From Actinomyces sp. (GTDB lineage: Bacteria; Actinomycetota; Actinomycetes; Actinomycetales; Actinomycetaceae): 10,790 nucleotides of DNA. The notes under the pieces are model-generated. The model was given only the letters and a program-made list of their open reading frames with translations. It did not search any database and had not been told where the DNA came from. Below are positions 1-8,744 of this stretch, in pieces (the first letter of the stretch is position 1; the number at the start of each line of letters is the position of its first letter). The DNA is taken from positions 1-10,790 of the forward strand of contig DUQT01000226.1 of assembly GCA_012837655.1 (NCBI GenBank), given 5' to 3'. A program made the position numbers and the translations under genes.

Positions 1-2041
1 CCGAGATCGCCTGCTGAGCTTCATCAACAGTTAGGCCAACCACTGACGGAACTGAAATTGGTTCGCGTCCCTTAGAGATCACCACGTTTACAGCGGTGTC
101 GTGTTTGACGACCTCGCCACTTTCGGGGGATTGAGAGATCACTTTCCCCTTGGGAACAGATTCATGGAATTCTTCAGTGGTGTCACCACGCGTGAGCTTC
201 GCACCTGCCAAGAGGTCATCGATCTCATCAGCTGGCTTATTGGTCAGGTCCGGAACGTCGACCATCTCGACGCCTAGCGATACGAGCAGTGTCACTACGC
301 CGGACTTGTGGACCTGGTTACCACCGGACGGCCTGGTATCGATGATGATGCTTTCGGGAACGACGTCATCATAGCGTTCTTCAACCAACACCTGAACGTT
401 GAGTGGTTCAAGTGTGCGCTGACCTTCTTCAACGGTCGCGCCCGCAATGTTCGGAACGGTTATGTAAGAGCCGGGCCCATATTCAAACCACCACCACGTG
501 AAGCTCGCCCCCGCGGCGATCAGCAAAGTGATCACGGTTGCAATGATTAGGGGAGTGCGGCGTCGCTTCTTCGGATGCTGCTTCTCAATTCGAACCGATT
601 GGGTCGACTTCGTTGCAGTTACCGGAAGCGCTACCGTTTCACCGCGCAACTTGATGCGATCAGTTGCCTGCGAATCCACAGCGGGTTCCACGTCGGCTTT
701 GCGTTCAAGCAGTGACTCCGGCAGTTGCGACCGAATCCGAACGAGCTGTTCCAACGCATCCTGAGCGCTGTGAGGCCTATCGGATCGCATCCGCGCAGCC
801 AGCGAACACACGAAATCGTCCACTTCCGTGGGAATCCAAGGCTCCAGTTCCGACGGAGCCGGAATATCCTGTTCAGCGTGCGCCTTGACGGTTTGATAAA
901 CCGACAGTTCCTCAAATGGAGTATGCCCAGTGAGCATTTCAAAGAGCATAATTCCAACCGAAAACAAGTCCGACCGAGCATCGGCCTCGTTTTCACTAAC
1001 CAACTCCGGCGCCAAGTACGCAACCGTCCCCATCACGGATCCGGTTGTCGCGGCCGACACGTCGGAAGCCGCGCCCGCCAGTCCAAAGTCAGCGACCTTG
1101 ACGTTTCCTTCTTTAGGAACGAGGACGTTCTCGGGTTTGATGTCTCGGTGGATAACGCCGTGTGCGTGGGCAAATGCCAAGGCGTTGAGTACTGATTCTA
1201 TGTAGGCAAGTGACTGGTCAAGAGTGAGGGCACCCTGTTCATTTAGGATGGTGCGCAGGTTTGAGCCGTTTACGAGCTCCATAACCAGGTATCCGGAGCC
1301 TGCCACGGTGCCCTGATCGAATACTGTCACCACACTCGGGTGGATCAGGCGGGCTGCTGAGCGGGCTTCGCGGCGGAAGCGTTCAACAAAGTTGTCATAC
1401 TCCGCGAGGTGGGGATGCATCACTTTCACGGCGACGGGGCGCTCAAGGCGCTCATCGTAAGCAACGTAAACCGTTGCCATTCCACCGCGCGCCAGAAGTT
1501 TTTCAACGCGATAACGATCGCTAATCTTCATACCCACTAGCGGATCAGTGAGCGCGACATTGTCGTCGTTCGAAGAATCCTCGGAGGCTTCTTCGTCACT
1601 GTTGGAGGGAGGTTCACCATCGGCTTGCGAAGCATCGCCCTCGTCAACATTTTTTGAGGGATCGTCGTTGGAATCGGGGACTTTCGCGGAATGTGCGTCG
1701 GTAGTGGAGTCGTCTGCAGCATCTGCGTAGTCGGCAGAATCAGCTGAGACATCAGCACCATCAGCGTCAGTGGCGGAACCGGAGCCGTCAGCGGCATTGG
1801 CGTCGATCGATCGTTCACCGGCAGGCGCTGAACTGGCCTGCCGGTCTGTGGCCGCGGGATCCGTGTGATCGGCAGGGTCGGGATGCTCATCTGGCGACGC
1901 AGTGTAATCCTGTTCGCCTGCGGACACCTTGTCTTCATTTCCGTAGGGCACAGGTGGTGGAGGGGGAGGAACCGAAGTGGAATCGGTTGGCTCACCCTCG
2001 GTCTGCGTCGCATGTTCACGCCAATTTCTAAACAATCCCAC
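1..2041 (-). CDS. pknL: PASTA-domain Ser/Thr protein kinase, PknL/PknB type (3' end cut by window edge)
   Basis: Membrane Ser/Thr kinase that senses the cell envelope through extracellular PASTA repeats. From a GTG start at 2041, residues 1-170 are a Pro- then Asp/Ser/Ala-rich, probably disordered extension. The kinase domain starts near Met171: glycine-rich loop ARGGMATV, VAVK lysine ~206, HRDIKPEN ~298-305, DFG ~318-320, a Thr-Thr pair in the activation loop ~332-333, and APE ~344-346. A Lys/Arg stretch then precedes one transmembrane helix (~498-518). Two PASTA repeats follow (~525-590, ~591-658) and a third is cut by the window edge. The frame is open throughout. ATG 2086 is an alternative start, but it lacks a ribosome site, while GTG 2041 sits 6 nt after a TACAAT box. 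The divergent Rv2175c-like gene makes PknL the best name. In M. tuberculosis PknL lacks this long extension. The kinase call is certain; the orthology is inferred from context. Confidence 0.93.
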   Translation of the reverse strand, partial: MGLFRNWREHATQTEGEPTDSTSVPPPPPPVPYGNEDKVSAGEQDYTASPDEHPDPADHTDPAATDRQASSAPAGERSIDANAADGSGSATDADGADVSADSADYADAADDSTTDAHSAKVPDSNDDPSKNVDEGDASQADGEPPSNSDEEASEDSSNDDNVALTDPLVGMKISDRYRVEKLLARGGMATVYVAYDERLERPVAVKVMHPHLAEYDNFVERFRREARSAARLIHPSVVTVFDQGTVAGSGYLVMELVNGSNLRTILNEQGALTLDQSLAYIESVLNALAFAHAHGVIHRDIKPENVLVPKEGNVKVADFGLAGAASDVSAATTGSVMGTVAYLAPELVSENEADARSDLFSVGIMLFEMLTGHTPFEELSVYQTVKAHAEQDIPAPSELEPWIPTEVDDFVCSLAARMRSDRPHSAQDALEQLVRIRSQLPESLLERKADVEPAVDSQATDRIKLRGETVALPVTATKSTQSVRIEKQHPKKRRRTPLIIATVITLLIAAGASFTWWWFEYGPGSYITVPNIAGATVEEGQRTLEPLNVQVLVEERYDDVVPESIIIDTRPSGGNQVHKSGVVTLLVSLGVEMVDVPDLTNKPADEIDDLLAGAKLTRGDTTEEFHESVPKGKVISQSPESGEVVKHDTAVNVVISKGREPISVPSVVGLTVDEAQQAIS

Positions 2042-2047
2042 GCCGCG

Positions 2048-2053
2048 ATTGTA
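2048..2053 (-). promoter_or_regulatory. -10 box of the kinase gene, leaderless start
   Basis: On the minus strand TACAAT is followed by 6 nt (CGCGGC) and then GTG 2041, in frame with the kinase. This matches the actinobacterial TANNNT-N6-start pattern of leaderless genes and decides the start over ATG 2086. No convincing -35 is visible. Confidence 0.5.
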
Positions 2054-2118
2054 TGCAATGTGAGTGTCATTTTCGCTAAGCGTCATGGTGTGGCCGTGGA
2101 TTGGGCGTGAAAATCCAC

Positions 2119-2124
2119 TAAAAT
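2119..2124 (+). promoter_or_regulatory. -10 box of the Rv2175c-like gene, leaderless start
   Basis: TAAAAT lies exactly 6 nt (CAAGGT) before ATG 2131, so transcription should begin at or next to the A of the start codon. The AAGG directly before ATG is too close to act as a Shine-Dalgarno. The divergent kinase -10 box is about 65 bp away, so the two promoters share one short region. Confidence 0.55.
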
Positions 2125-2130
2125 CAAGGT

Positions 2131-2469
2131 ATGACTGATTTTCTTACACAGCGAGAAGCAGCAGAAAAGCTCGGAGTAGCGCCAACCCGGATTAAGCAAC
2201 TGTGGGCTGACAATGTGCTCCTGAAGGTCGTTCAGGACAGCAAACCCATGGTTCCCGCGAAGTGCTTGACGAACGAAAATGGCAGGTGGGAACCGCTCGC
2301 CGCGATCCGTGGAACCATGTTCATGCTTCTTGACGCGGGATTCAGCCACGACGAAGCAACCGAGTGGATGCTCACCAAACAGGACGCAATCGATGCTGTT
2401 CCGCTGGACCGCCTTGCAGAAAACCGCGTGAAGGAAGTCCGAAACGCGATCCTACCTTTTGCCTTTTAA
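2131..2469 (+). CDS. Rv2175c-like winged-helix DNA-binding protein
   Basis: A 112-aa protein. Residues ~5-32 (TQREAAEKLGVAPTRIKQLW) form an excisionase/MerR-like helix-turn-helix in which the sequence expected for the recognition helix follows the LGV turn. The C-terminal half (around AAIRGTMFMLLDAGFSHDEA and ending RVKEVRNAILPFAF) resembles the C-terminal domain of M. tuberculosis Rv2175c. In M. tuberculosis Rv2175c is divergent from pknL and is a PknL substrate, phosphorylated on an N-terminal Thr, which reduces DNA binding. The same gene arrangement here supports the assignment. The long N-terminal tail that I recall in the mycobacterial protein is missing. Only Thr2 and Thr6 lie before or at the start of the HTH. 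Target genes are unknown. It converges on the polyprenyl synthase gene, with 20 bp between them. Confidence 0.85.
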   Translation: MTDFLTQREAAEKLGVAPTRIKQLWADNVLLKVVQDSKPMVPAKCLTNENGRWEPLAAIRGTMFMLLDAGFSHDEATEWMLTKQDAIDAVPLDRLAENRVKEVRNAILPFAF

Positions 2470-2489
2470 ACCTGTCTGTTCGAAAGCTT

Positions 2490-3584
2490 CTAGGCCTTCC
2501 GGTTCGTAAGAAGGTCCCCAAGCAGGCGCAGCGCGGCTTCGCGATCTTCGTCCATTCCCAATTTTTCGACGAGGGCGTTGCCTTCTTGCACTAGTTGCTT
2601 GATTGCGTTCTCGTGATGCTCATAAGCCCCGGTGTCGCGGATGATTTGCTGAACTCGCTTCAGATCTTCATCGGTGGCTTCAGCATTTCCAAGAGTGGTC
2701 TCCAAGAAGTGGCGGTCGTCCTCATCGGCTGCAGATAGCGTCAAAGCCATTAGGATCGTCCGCTTACCCTCGCGGATGTCGGACCCGGTGGGTTTGCCAG
2801 TCACGTCCTCGTCGCCAAAAGCGCCAATCGCATCGTCACGCATTTGGAACGCGACGCCCCACGCGCGGCCGATTCTTTCAAGGGTTTCAATGAACTCTGG
2901 TTCCGGGTCGTTCATCAGCGCGCCCAGAACGAGTGGCCGCATCACGGAATAGTTACCGGACTTCAGCGCGACGACGTCGTAAATGTAGCGGCGCAGTGAA
3001 TCCGGATCGTTTAGCGGCCTGTTTTCGGTGATGACGTCCAGGTACTGCCCCCACGCGACCTCGCCGGTAATGCGGGCCATGTAGTCAGACAGGCGCAGCT
3101 GGTCTCCGCCGGGCAGGTCCTTCACCGCGTGCGTCGTTGCCAGATGATTCAGCGACAGCAAGAGGTCACCAATCAGCACAGCAACCGGCATGCCGAAAGA
3201 CTTTCCGAGGCTCGTTTCCGCCTGCTTATGCACTGCCGGAATATTTCGGCGTGTGTCGGCGTTATCAATTAGGTCATCGTGTACCAAAGCGGAGGACTGA
3301 TACAGCTCAATTGCGACACCCAAATCCAACGCGACCGCGGACTGCCCAACCGGAGCGCCGCCCGCCAAATAGTTTCCAACCGAAATCGCAAGCGCCCGAA
3401 ACGCCTTGCCTGAGCCCACATAGGAGCGTGCAAATGCGAGGAACCGTTTCAACTCTCGATGCGAATCAATAGTTGCCGCATACGCATCAAAAAAATCCAG
3501 AGTCCTGCGATGAATCGTCGCGGCAAAAACCTTCCTATCAAAGACTTCACCAGGTCCCGGAACATTTGCAGATCTCGTCGTCAT
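2490..3584 (-). CDS. Polyprenyl diphosphate synthase (trans-isoprenyl, IdsA/GGPP synthase type)
   Basis: A 364-aa class I all-trans prenyltransferase that condenses isopentenyl diphosphate with allylic diphosphates to make precursors of quinones, carotenoids or longer polyprenyls. The first Asp-rich motif DDLID is at 103-107 and the second, DDAIGAFGD, at 250-258. The GK..R substrate-binding segment is near 59-63, LKSGNY near 207-212, and a conserved DIREGKRT lies at 269-276. The residues 4 and 5 before the first motif are Ala and Ser, small side chains that generally permit C20 or longer products, so GGPP or longer is likely (inference). In M. tuberculosis a polyprenyl synthase (Rv2173) lies close to Rv2175c and pknL, so the neighbourhood is conserved. 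The start ATG has no Shine-Dalgarno but has TATCTT 6 nt upstream. Full length for the family. Confidence 0.93.
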   Translation of the reverse strand: MTTRSANVPGPGEVFDRKVFAATIHRRTLDFFDAYAATIDSHRELKRFLAFARSYVGSGKAFRALAISVGNYLAGGAPVGQSAVALDLGVAIELYQSSALVHDDLIDNADTRRNIPAVHKQAETSLGKSFGMPVAVLIGDLLLSLNHLATTHAVKDLPGGDQLRLSDYMARITGEVAWGQYLDVITENRPLNDPDSLRRYIYDVVALKSGNYSVMRPLVLGALMNDPEPEFIETLERIGRAWGVAFQMRDDAIGAFGDEDVTGKPTGSDIREGKRTILMALTLSAADEDDRHFLETTLGNAEATDEDLKRVQQIIRDTGAYEHHENAIKQLVQEGNALVEKLGMDEDREAALRLLGDLLTNRKA

Positions 3585-3590
3585 GACTCA

Positions 3591-3596
3591 AAGATA
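3591..3596 (-). promoter_or_regulatory. -10 box of the polyprenyl synthase gene, leaderless start
   Basis: On the minus strand TATCTT is separated by exactly 6 nt (TGAGTC) from ATG 3584. No ribosome site and no clear -35 are visible. The arrangement is identical to that of four other genes in the window. Confidence 0.5.
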
Positions 3597-3656
3597 CCCC
3601 AAACCTGAATACGGCTTTGCACATCTACTGAACCGCGAATCCCAGCTGCGCCCTCG

Positions 3657-3693
3657 TCGATTTGAATCGAATTTTGTATCACGTTTCAAAATT
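3657..3693. repeat. Two abutting AT-rich inverted repeats
   Basis: TCGATT-TG-AATCGA (3657-3670) is a perfect 6-2-6 dyad. It shares its last base with AATTTTG-N10-CAAAATT (3670-3693), a 7-bp dyad. TCGATT recurs at 3696-3701. The layout suggests protein-binding sites about 60-110 bp upstream of the synthase start, but no known operator matches. Confidence 0.4.
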
Positions 3694-3766
3694 TTTCGAT
3701 TTTCGAGGACGCTGCTAACCGTCACATTTACGCATGAAGACGCGGTTCTTGCTTGAAAACCCATCT

Positions 3767-3778
3767 GGGTAGTTACCC
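3767..3778. promoter_or_regulatory. Operator-like dyad upstream of the sigA promoter
   Basis: GGGTA-GT-TACCC is a perfect 5-bp inverted repeat ending 3 bp before the proposed -35 element of sigA. Its position suits an activator or repressor site. I cannot assign a regulator. Confidence 0.3.
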
Positions 3779-3781
3779 TAA

Positions 3782-3812
3782 TTGGGCGAAAAATACAAGA
3801 CCCTATTATAAT
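3782..3812 (+). promoter_or_regulatory. Proposed sigA promoter
   Basis: A consensus TATAAT lies at 3807-3812 with TTGGGC at 3782-3787 (19-bp spacer). Transcription would start near 3819, giving a ~110-nt leader before the GTG at 3928. A TTGGGC hexamer is also found 18 bp before the -10 box of the first GNAT gene. Confidence 0.5.
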
Positions 3813-3911
3813 TGTAAGCAGTTTCGTTCGACACTCTTGATCCCAAGCCAATCAACGCTGTGTTTGGCGTGCCCTGGCAACAGGTTCGAACGAGTTAGAT
3901 TCTGCTCCCGT

Positions 3912-3918
3912 GGAAAGG
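3912..3918 (+). promoter_or_regulatory. Shine-Dalgarno that fixes the sigA start
   Basis: GGAAAGG lies 9 nt before GTG 3928. It falls inside the coding region if the upstream in-frame GTG 3910 were used, and 3910 has no such site, so 3928 is preferred. Confidence 0.65.
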
Positions 3919-3927
3919 CAATACTTC

Positions 3928-6051
<2,124 letters not shown>

Positions 6052-6135
6052 AACGTCGCACACTCGGCATGGAAAGCACGCAGAGTGACTCTCATTCAAA
6101 CAGTTTGAGAAAGTCCTAGAAGTATACGGAAAAGT

Positions 6136-6164
6136 AAAACGCCCAGGCACCGCCTGGGCGTTTT
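6136..6164. terminator. Bidirectional rho-independent terminator between sigA and the convergent small gene
   Basis: AAAACGCCCAGGC and its exact reverse complement flank a 3-nt loop (ACC), giving a perfect 13-bp stem with a GC-rich core. A-tracts and T-tracts on either side let it act in both directions. It lies 85 bp after the sigA stop and 50 bp after the stop of the minus-strand gene. Confidence 0.92.
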
Positions 6165-6213
6165 GCTACAAACTCAACTTATTAGTCAGAAGTGAAAATT
6201 ATTGTGCTGAATC

Positions 6214-6426
6214 CTAGTCAGCCTTGGTGAACAGCTGATCCGTGTAATCGCGGATCTCAACTGCAGACTTCGTGTATGAGTCCTTAAACTTTCGCGCATG
6301 GTGTGCGCAGAAGAGTAGCGAACCAGAGTTCATTACGACCTCTACATACGCTTGCGCACCGCAGGCATCGCAGCGGTCAGCAACTTTCAAACCGTTCGAT
6401 TCCATCATGGTTGTTTCGTTTTCCAT
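6214..6426 (-). CDS. Small zinc-ribbon-like protein, DUF7455-type
   Basis: A 70-aa protein from ATG 6426. Cys19-x2-Cys22 and Cys40-x2-His43 make a likely treble-clef or ribbon metal site, followed by an amphipathic helix with many Lys and Asp residues (HHARKFKDSYTKS). The sequence around CDACGAQAYVEV matches small actinobacterial proteins, usually annotated DUF7455, found near the primary sigma factor. Function is unknown. The position between sigA and parE suggests a conserved locus but not a role. The frame extends upstream to 6609, but that part would overlap parE and lacks family character, so it is excluded. Upstream, GGAG lies only 2 nt from the ATG, and CACAAT, a poor -10 match, lies 6 nt away. 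The ATGs at 6408 and 6405 are alternatives. Confidence 0.8.
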   Translation of the reverse strand: MENETTMMESNGLKVADRCDACGAQAYVEVVMNSGSLLFCAHHARKFKDSYTKSAVEIRDYTDQLFTKAD

Positions 6427-6462
6427 GTCTCCATTGTGTGCGATCAACCTGGGAAAGTCCTC

Positions 6463-6494
6463 CGAAAGTAGGATCTTTCGCCACTGGCGAAAGA
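6463..6494. promoter_or_regulatory. 21-bp palindrome with an overlapping second inverted repeat in the divergent parE region
   Basis: TCTTTCGCCA (6474-6483) and TGGCGAAAGA (6485-6494) are perfect 10-bp arms around a single C. The left arm also contains CTTTCG (6475-6480), which can pair with CGAAAG at 6463-6468 across 6 nt. A further GAAAGT (6453-6458) recurs 11 bp upstream of another at 6464-6469. The site lies 48-68 bp upstream of one divergent start and 59-79 bp upstream of the other. It is probably a dimeric regulator site, but I recognise no regulator. Confidence 0.5.
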
Positions 6495-6540
6495 AACCGG
6501 GCGGTAGGCGTGGGAATAGGGAAATGTCCCCGGCATCGCC

Positions 6541-6546
6541 TAACAT
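6541..6546 (+). promoter_or_regulatory. -10 box of parE, leaderless GTG start
   Basis: TAACAT is followed by 6 nt (GTCAGC) and then GTG 6553. No Shine-Dalgarno is present. This supports GTG 6553 as both the transcription and the translation start. Confidence 0.5.
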
Positions 6547-6552
6547 GTCAGC

Positions 6553-8676
6553 GTGGCAACGAAAGCAGAGTCCGCTGAAGCGGCATCGAATGAGTATACG
6601 GCTAGGCATCTCTCCGTCCTCGAAGGATTGGAAGCTGTCCGCAAACGACCCGGTATGTATATTGGGTCAACGGATTCGCGCGGACTTATGCACTGCCTGT
6701 GGGAAATCATCGACAATGCCGTGGACGAGGCGCTGGAAGGCTACTGCGACACCATCAATGTGACGCTGCATCCGGACCACTCCGTATCCGTACATGACAA
6801 CGGACGCGGAATCCCAGTCGACAAGGTAAAAAACGTTGGCCTATCCGGTGTTGAAGTCGTATTCACCAAGCTACACGCCGGCGGAAAGTTCGGTGGAGGA
6901 TCCTACGGGTCAGCGGGTGGTCTGCACGGAGTTGGCTCCTCAGTTGTAAACGCCCTGTCCGCGCGCCTGGATGTGCAGGTCGACAGAGGTGGAAAGACCC
7001 ACCAAATGACCTTCCGTCGCGGCGAGCCTGGACGCTTTGACGACACCAAGGATCGCACGCCAAACTCTCCGTTTGAGCCGTTCACCAAATCTTCCAAACT
7101 AGACATTGTCGGAAAGACTAAGCGAGGCGTGTCAGGCACGCGCGTACGCTTCTGGGCCGACTTCCAAATCTTCCCCGAAACCGAGGGATTTGACTGGGAA
7201 TCACTGCTGAATCGCGCACGCCAAACCGCGTTCCTAGTCCCTGGACTCACAATTAACTGCGTTGACGAGCGCGGTGATGAACCAGTTGAAGAGACCATGC
7301 GCTACGACGGGGGAGTCGTTGACTTCGTAGACTTCCTTGCCGCTGACGGCGCCGTAACGGATACGATGCGAATCCAGGGCGAGGGCACTTACAACGAAAC
7401 TGTGCAGCGCCTTAACGAGGACGGTCACCTAAGGCCCGTCGAAGTTGAACGAACCTGCATTGTGGATATCGCGCTTCGCTGGGGAGTTGGCTACGACACC
7501 ACTGAGCGAGCCTTCGTAAACATCATCGCCACCCCGAAGGGTGGAACACACGTCCAGGGCTTTGAAAACGCCCTGGTGAAAATGGTGCGCGACCAAGTGG
7601 AGAAGAATCCGCGCCGCTACAAGGTCACAAAGAAGGACGGCCGTGTCGACAAGGAAGACGTCCTTGCCGGCATGACAGCCGTTATCACGGTGAGTTTCCC
7701 GGAACCGCAGTTTGAAGGCCAGACCAAGGAGGTCCTGGGAACCCCGCAAATCCGACAGGTCGTAAACCGCGTAGTCACCGACTACTTCACGACGCGGTTC
7801 AAGTCCACCAAGCGCGACGTCAAGCAAACCAACGACGCCCTCATCGAGAAGGTCGTTGGCGAAATGAAAGCGCGCGTCTCAGCGCGCATGCACAAGGAGA
7901 TCTCGCGGCGCAAGAACGCCCTCGAATCGTCATCCCTGCCCGCCAAGTTAGCGGATTGTCGTTCAAATGACGTGGAAACTTCGGAACTTTTCATTGTTGA
8001 GGGCGACTCGGCTCTCGGTACGGCAAAGTTTGCACGCGATTCTGAGCATCAGGCCCTGTTCCCAATTCGAGGCAAGATCCTAAACGTTCAGAAGAAGTCA
8101 ACTGCGGACATGCTTCAAAATGCGGAGTGCTCCGCGATCATTCAGGTTATTGGCGCCGGTTCTGGACGCACGTTTGACCTGTCGCAGGCGCGGTACGGGA
8201 AGATTGTGCTCATGACGGATGCGGACGTTGATGGTGCGCATATTCGTACATTGCTGCTGACGCTGTTCTTCCGCTACATGAGGCCCCTCGTCGAAGCTGG
8301 CCGCGTGTACGCTGCTGTGCCGCCCCTGCATCGCATTGACGTGCCGAAGCAGGGACGTAAGAAGGCGGAGATCATCTACACCTACTCTGAGGAAGAGCTC
8401 CAGCGGGAACTCGGGAAACTTCGCCGCGCCGGCCGAAACTACAAGGAGCCGATCCAGCGCTACAAGGGTCTTGGTGAGATGGACGCTGATCAACTGGCTG
8501 AAACCACGATGGATCCAAAGCACCGCACTCTGCGTCGAATTACTTTGGAGGACGAAGAGGCGGTCCTGGAAGCTGAACGCATGTTTGAGCTACTAATGGG
8601 ATCCGAAGTGGCACCACGGCGCGAGTTCATCGTGCTGGGCGCAGACGACTTCGACCGCGAGAAGATCGACGCGTAA
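6553..8676 (+). CDS. parE: DNA topoisomerase IV subunit B (ParE), actinobacterial type
   Basis: The 707-aa ATPase subunit of a type IIA topoisomerase. With ParC it decatenates and relaxes chromosomes. The GHKL ATPase motifs are intact: Glu51 and Asn55 in EIIDNAVDEA, DNGRGIP at 82-88, and a Gly-rich ATP lid at ~109-128 (HAGGKFGG...GLHGVG). A transducer domain follows, then the TOPRIM domain with EGDSA at 483-487 and DADVDGAH at 556-563 (metal-binding D-x-D-x-D), and a C-terminal part with RYKGLGEMD. GyrB is the alternative. EGDSALGTAK instead of EGDSAGGSAK, the ~700-aa length and the position near sigA, as in Streptomyces, favour ParE. parC is not in the window. The gene is divergent from the small DUF7455-like gene and followed after 68 bp by a GNAT gene with its own promoter. 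Confidence 0.93.
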   Translation: MATKAESAEAASNEYTARHLSVLEGLEAVRKRPGMYIGSTDSRGLMHCLWEIIDNAVDEALEGYCDTINVTLHPDHSVSVHDNGRGIPVDKVKNVGLSGVEVVFTKLHAGGKFGGGSYGSAGGLHGVGSSVVNALSARLDVQVDRGGKTHQMTFRRGEPGRFDDTKDRTPNSPFEPFTKSSKLDIVGKTKRGVSGTRVRFWADFQIFPETEGFDWESLLNRARQTAFLVPGLTINCVDERGDEPVEETMRYDGGVVDFVDFLAADGAVTDTMRIQGEGTYNETVQRLNEDGHLRPVEVERTCIVDIALRWGVGYDTTERAFVNIIATPKGGTHVQGFENALVKMVRDQVEKNPRRYKVTKKDGRVDKEDVLAGMTAVITVSFPEPQFEGQTKEVLGTPQIRQVVNRVVTDYFTTRFKSTKRDVKQTNDALIEKVVGEMKARVSARMHKEISRRKNALESSSLPAKLADCRSNDVETSELFIVEGDSALGTAKFARDSEHQALFPIRGKILNVQKKSTADMLQNAECSAIIQVIGAGSGRTFDLSQARYGKIVLMTDADVDGAHIRTLLLTLFFRYMRPLVEAGRVYAAVPPLHRIDVPKQGRKKAEIIYTYSEEELQRELGKLRRAGRNYKEPIQRYKGLGEMDADQLAETTMDPKHRTLRRITLEDEEAVLEAERMFELLMGSEVAPRREFIVLGADDFDREKIDA

Positions 8677-8708
8677 GACCTGCGTAAAAGCGCATCATTT
8701 CGCCTCAC

Positions 8709-8738
8709 TTGGGCGCACCTGTTTGCGTGCCCTAGAAT
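8709..8738 (+). promoter_or_regulatory. Promoter of the first GNAT gene, leaderless start
   Basis: TTGGGC (8709-8714), an 18-bp spacer and TAGAAT (8733-8738) are followed by 6 nt (TACCCC) and ATG 8745. The spacer holds an imperfect dyad (GGGCGCA/TGCGTGCCC with a bulged T) that could be an operator or weak terminator. This is the most complete of the five leaderless promoters. Confidence 0.55.
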
Positions 8739-8744
8739 TACCCC

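Larger units (their letters stand above)
3585..3927. other. 343-bp divergent intergenic region between the polyprenyl synthase and sigA
   Basis: I see no gene here: short open frames lack coding character and conserved motifs. The region is AT-richer than its surroundings. From left to right it holds the leaderless promoter of the minus-strand synthase gene, two AT-rich dyads (3657-3693), a GGGTA/TACCC dyad (3767-3778), the sigA promoter (3782-3812) and a ~110-nt sigA leader ending in a Shine-Dalgarno. In the leader, TCGTTCGA (3824-3831) could pair with TCGAACGA (3886-3893). Confidence 0.7.

Noticed and set aside
725..1195. Plus-strand open frame over the kinase domain
   Set aside because: It is antisense to the conserved kinase motifs and has no family resemblance of its own.
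1537..2070. Minus-strand open frame of 177 codons at the start of the kinase gene
   Set aside because: It lies in a different frame from the kinase, is Pro/Thr/Leu/Arg-rich with no motif, and the kinase frame is open through the same bases and joins the catalytic domain.
2470..2489. Terminator between the convergent Rv2175c-like and polyprenyl synthase genes
   Set aside because: I looked for a stem-loop across and around this 20-bp gap and found only short palindromes (AAGCTT, AGGCCT), no stem with a T-tract.
3884..3891. LexA/SOS-like box in the sigA leader (GTTCGAAC)
   Set aside because: The 8-bp palindrome lacks the spacer between half-sites seen in actinobacterial SOS boxes and is too short to be specific.
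3910..3927. Upstream GTG 3910 as the sigA start
   Set aside because: It has no Shine-Dalgarno and the -10-like TAGATT is not at leaderless spacing. GGAAAGG serves GTG 3928 instead.
6427..6609. Upstream extension of the small Cys/His gene
   Set aside because: It would overlap parE by more than 50 bp and cover the divergent promoter and palindrome. The family-like sequence begins only after ATG 6426.
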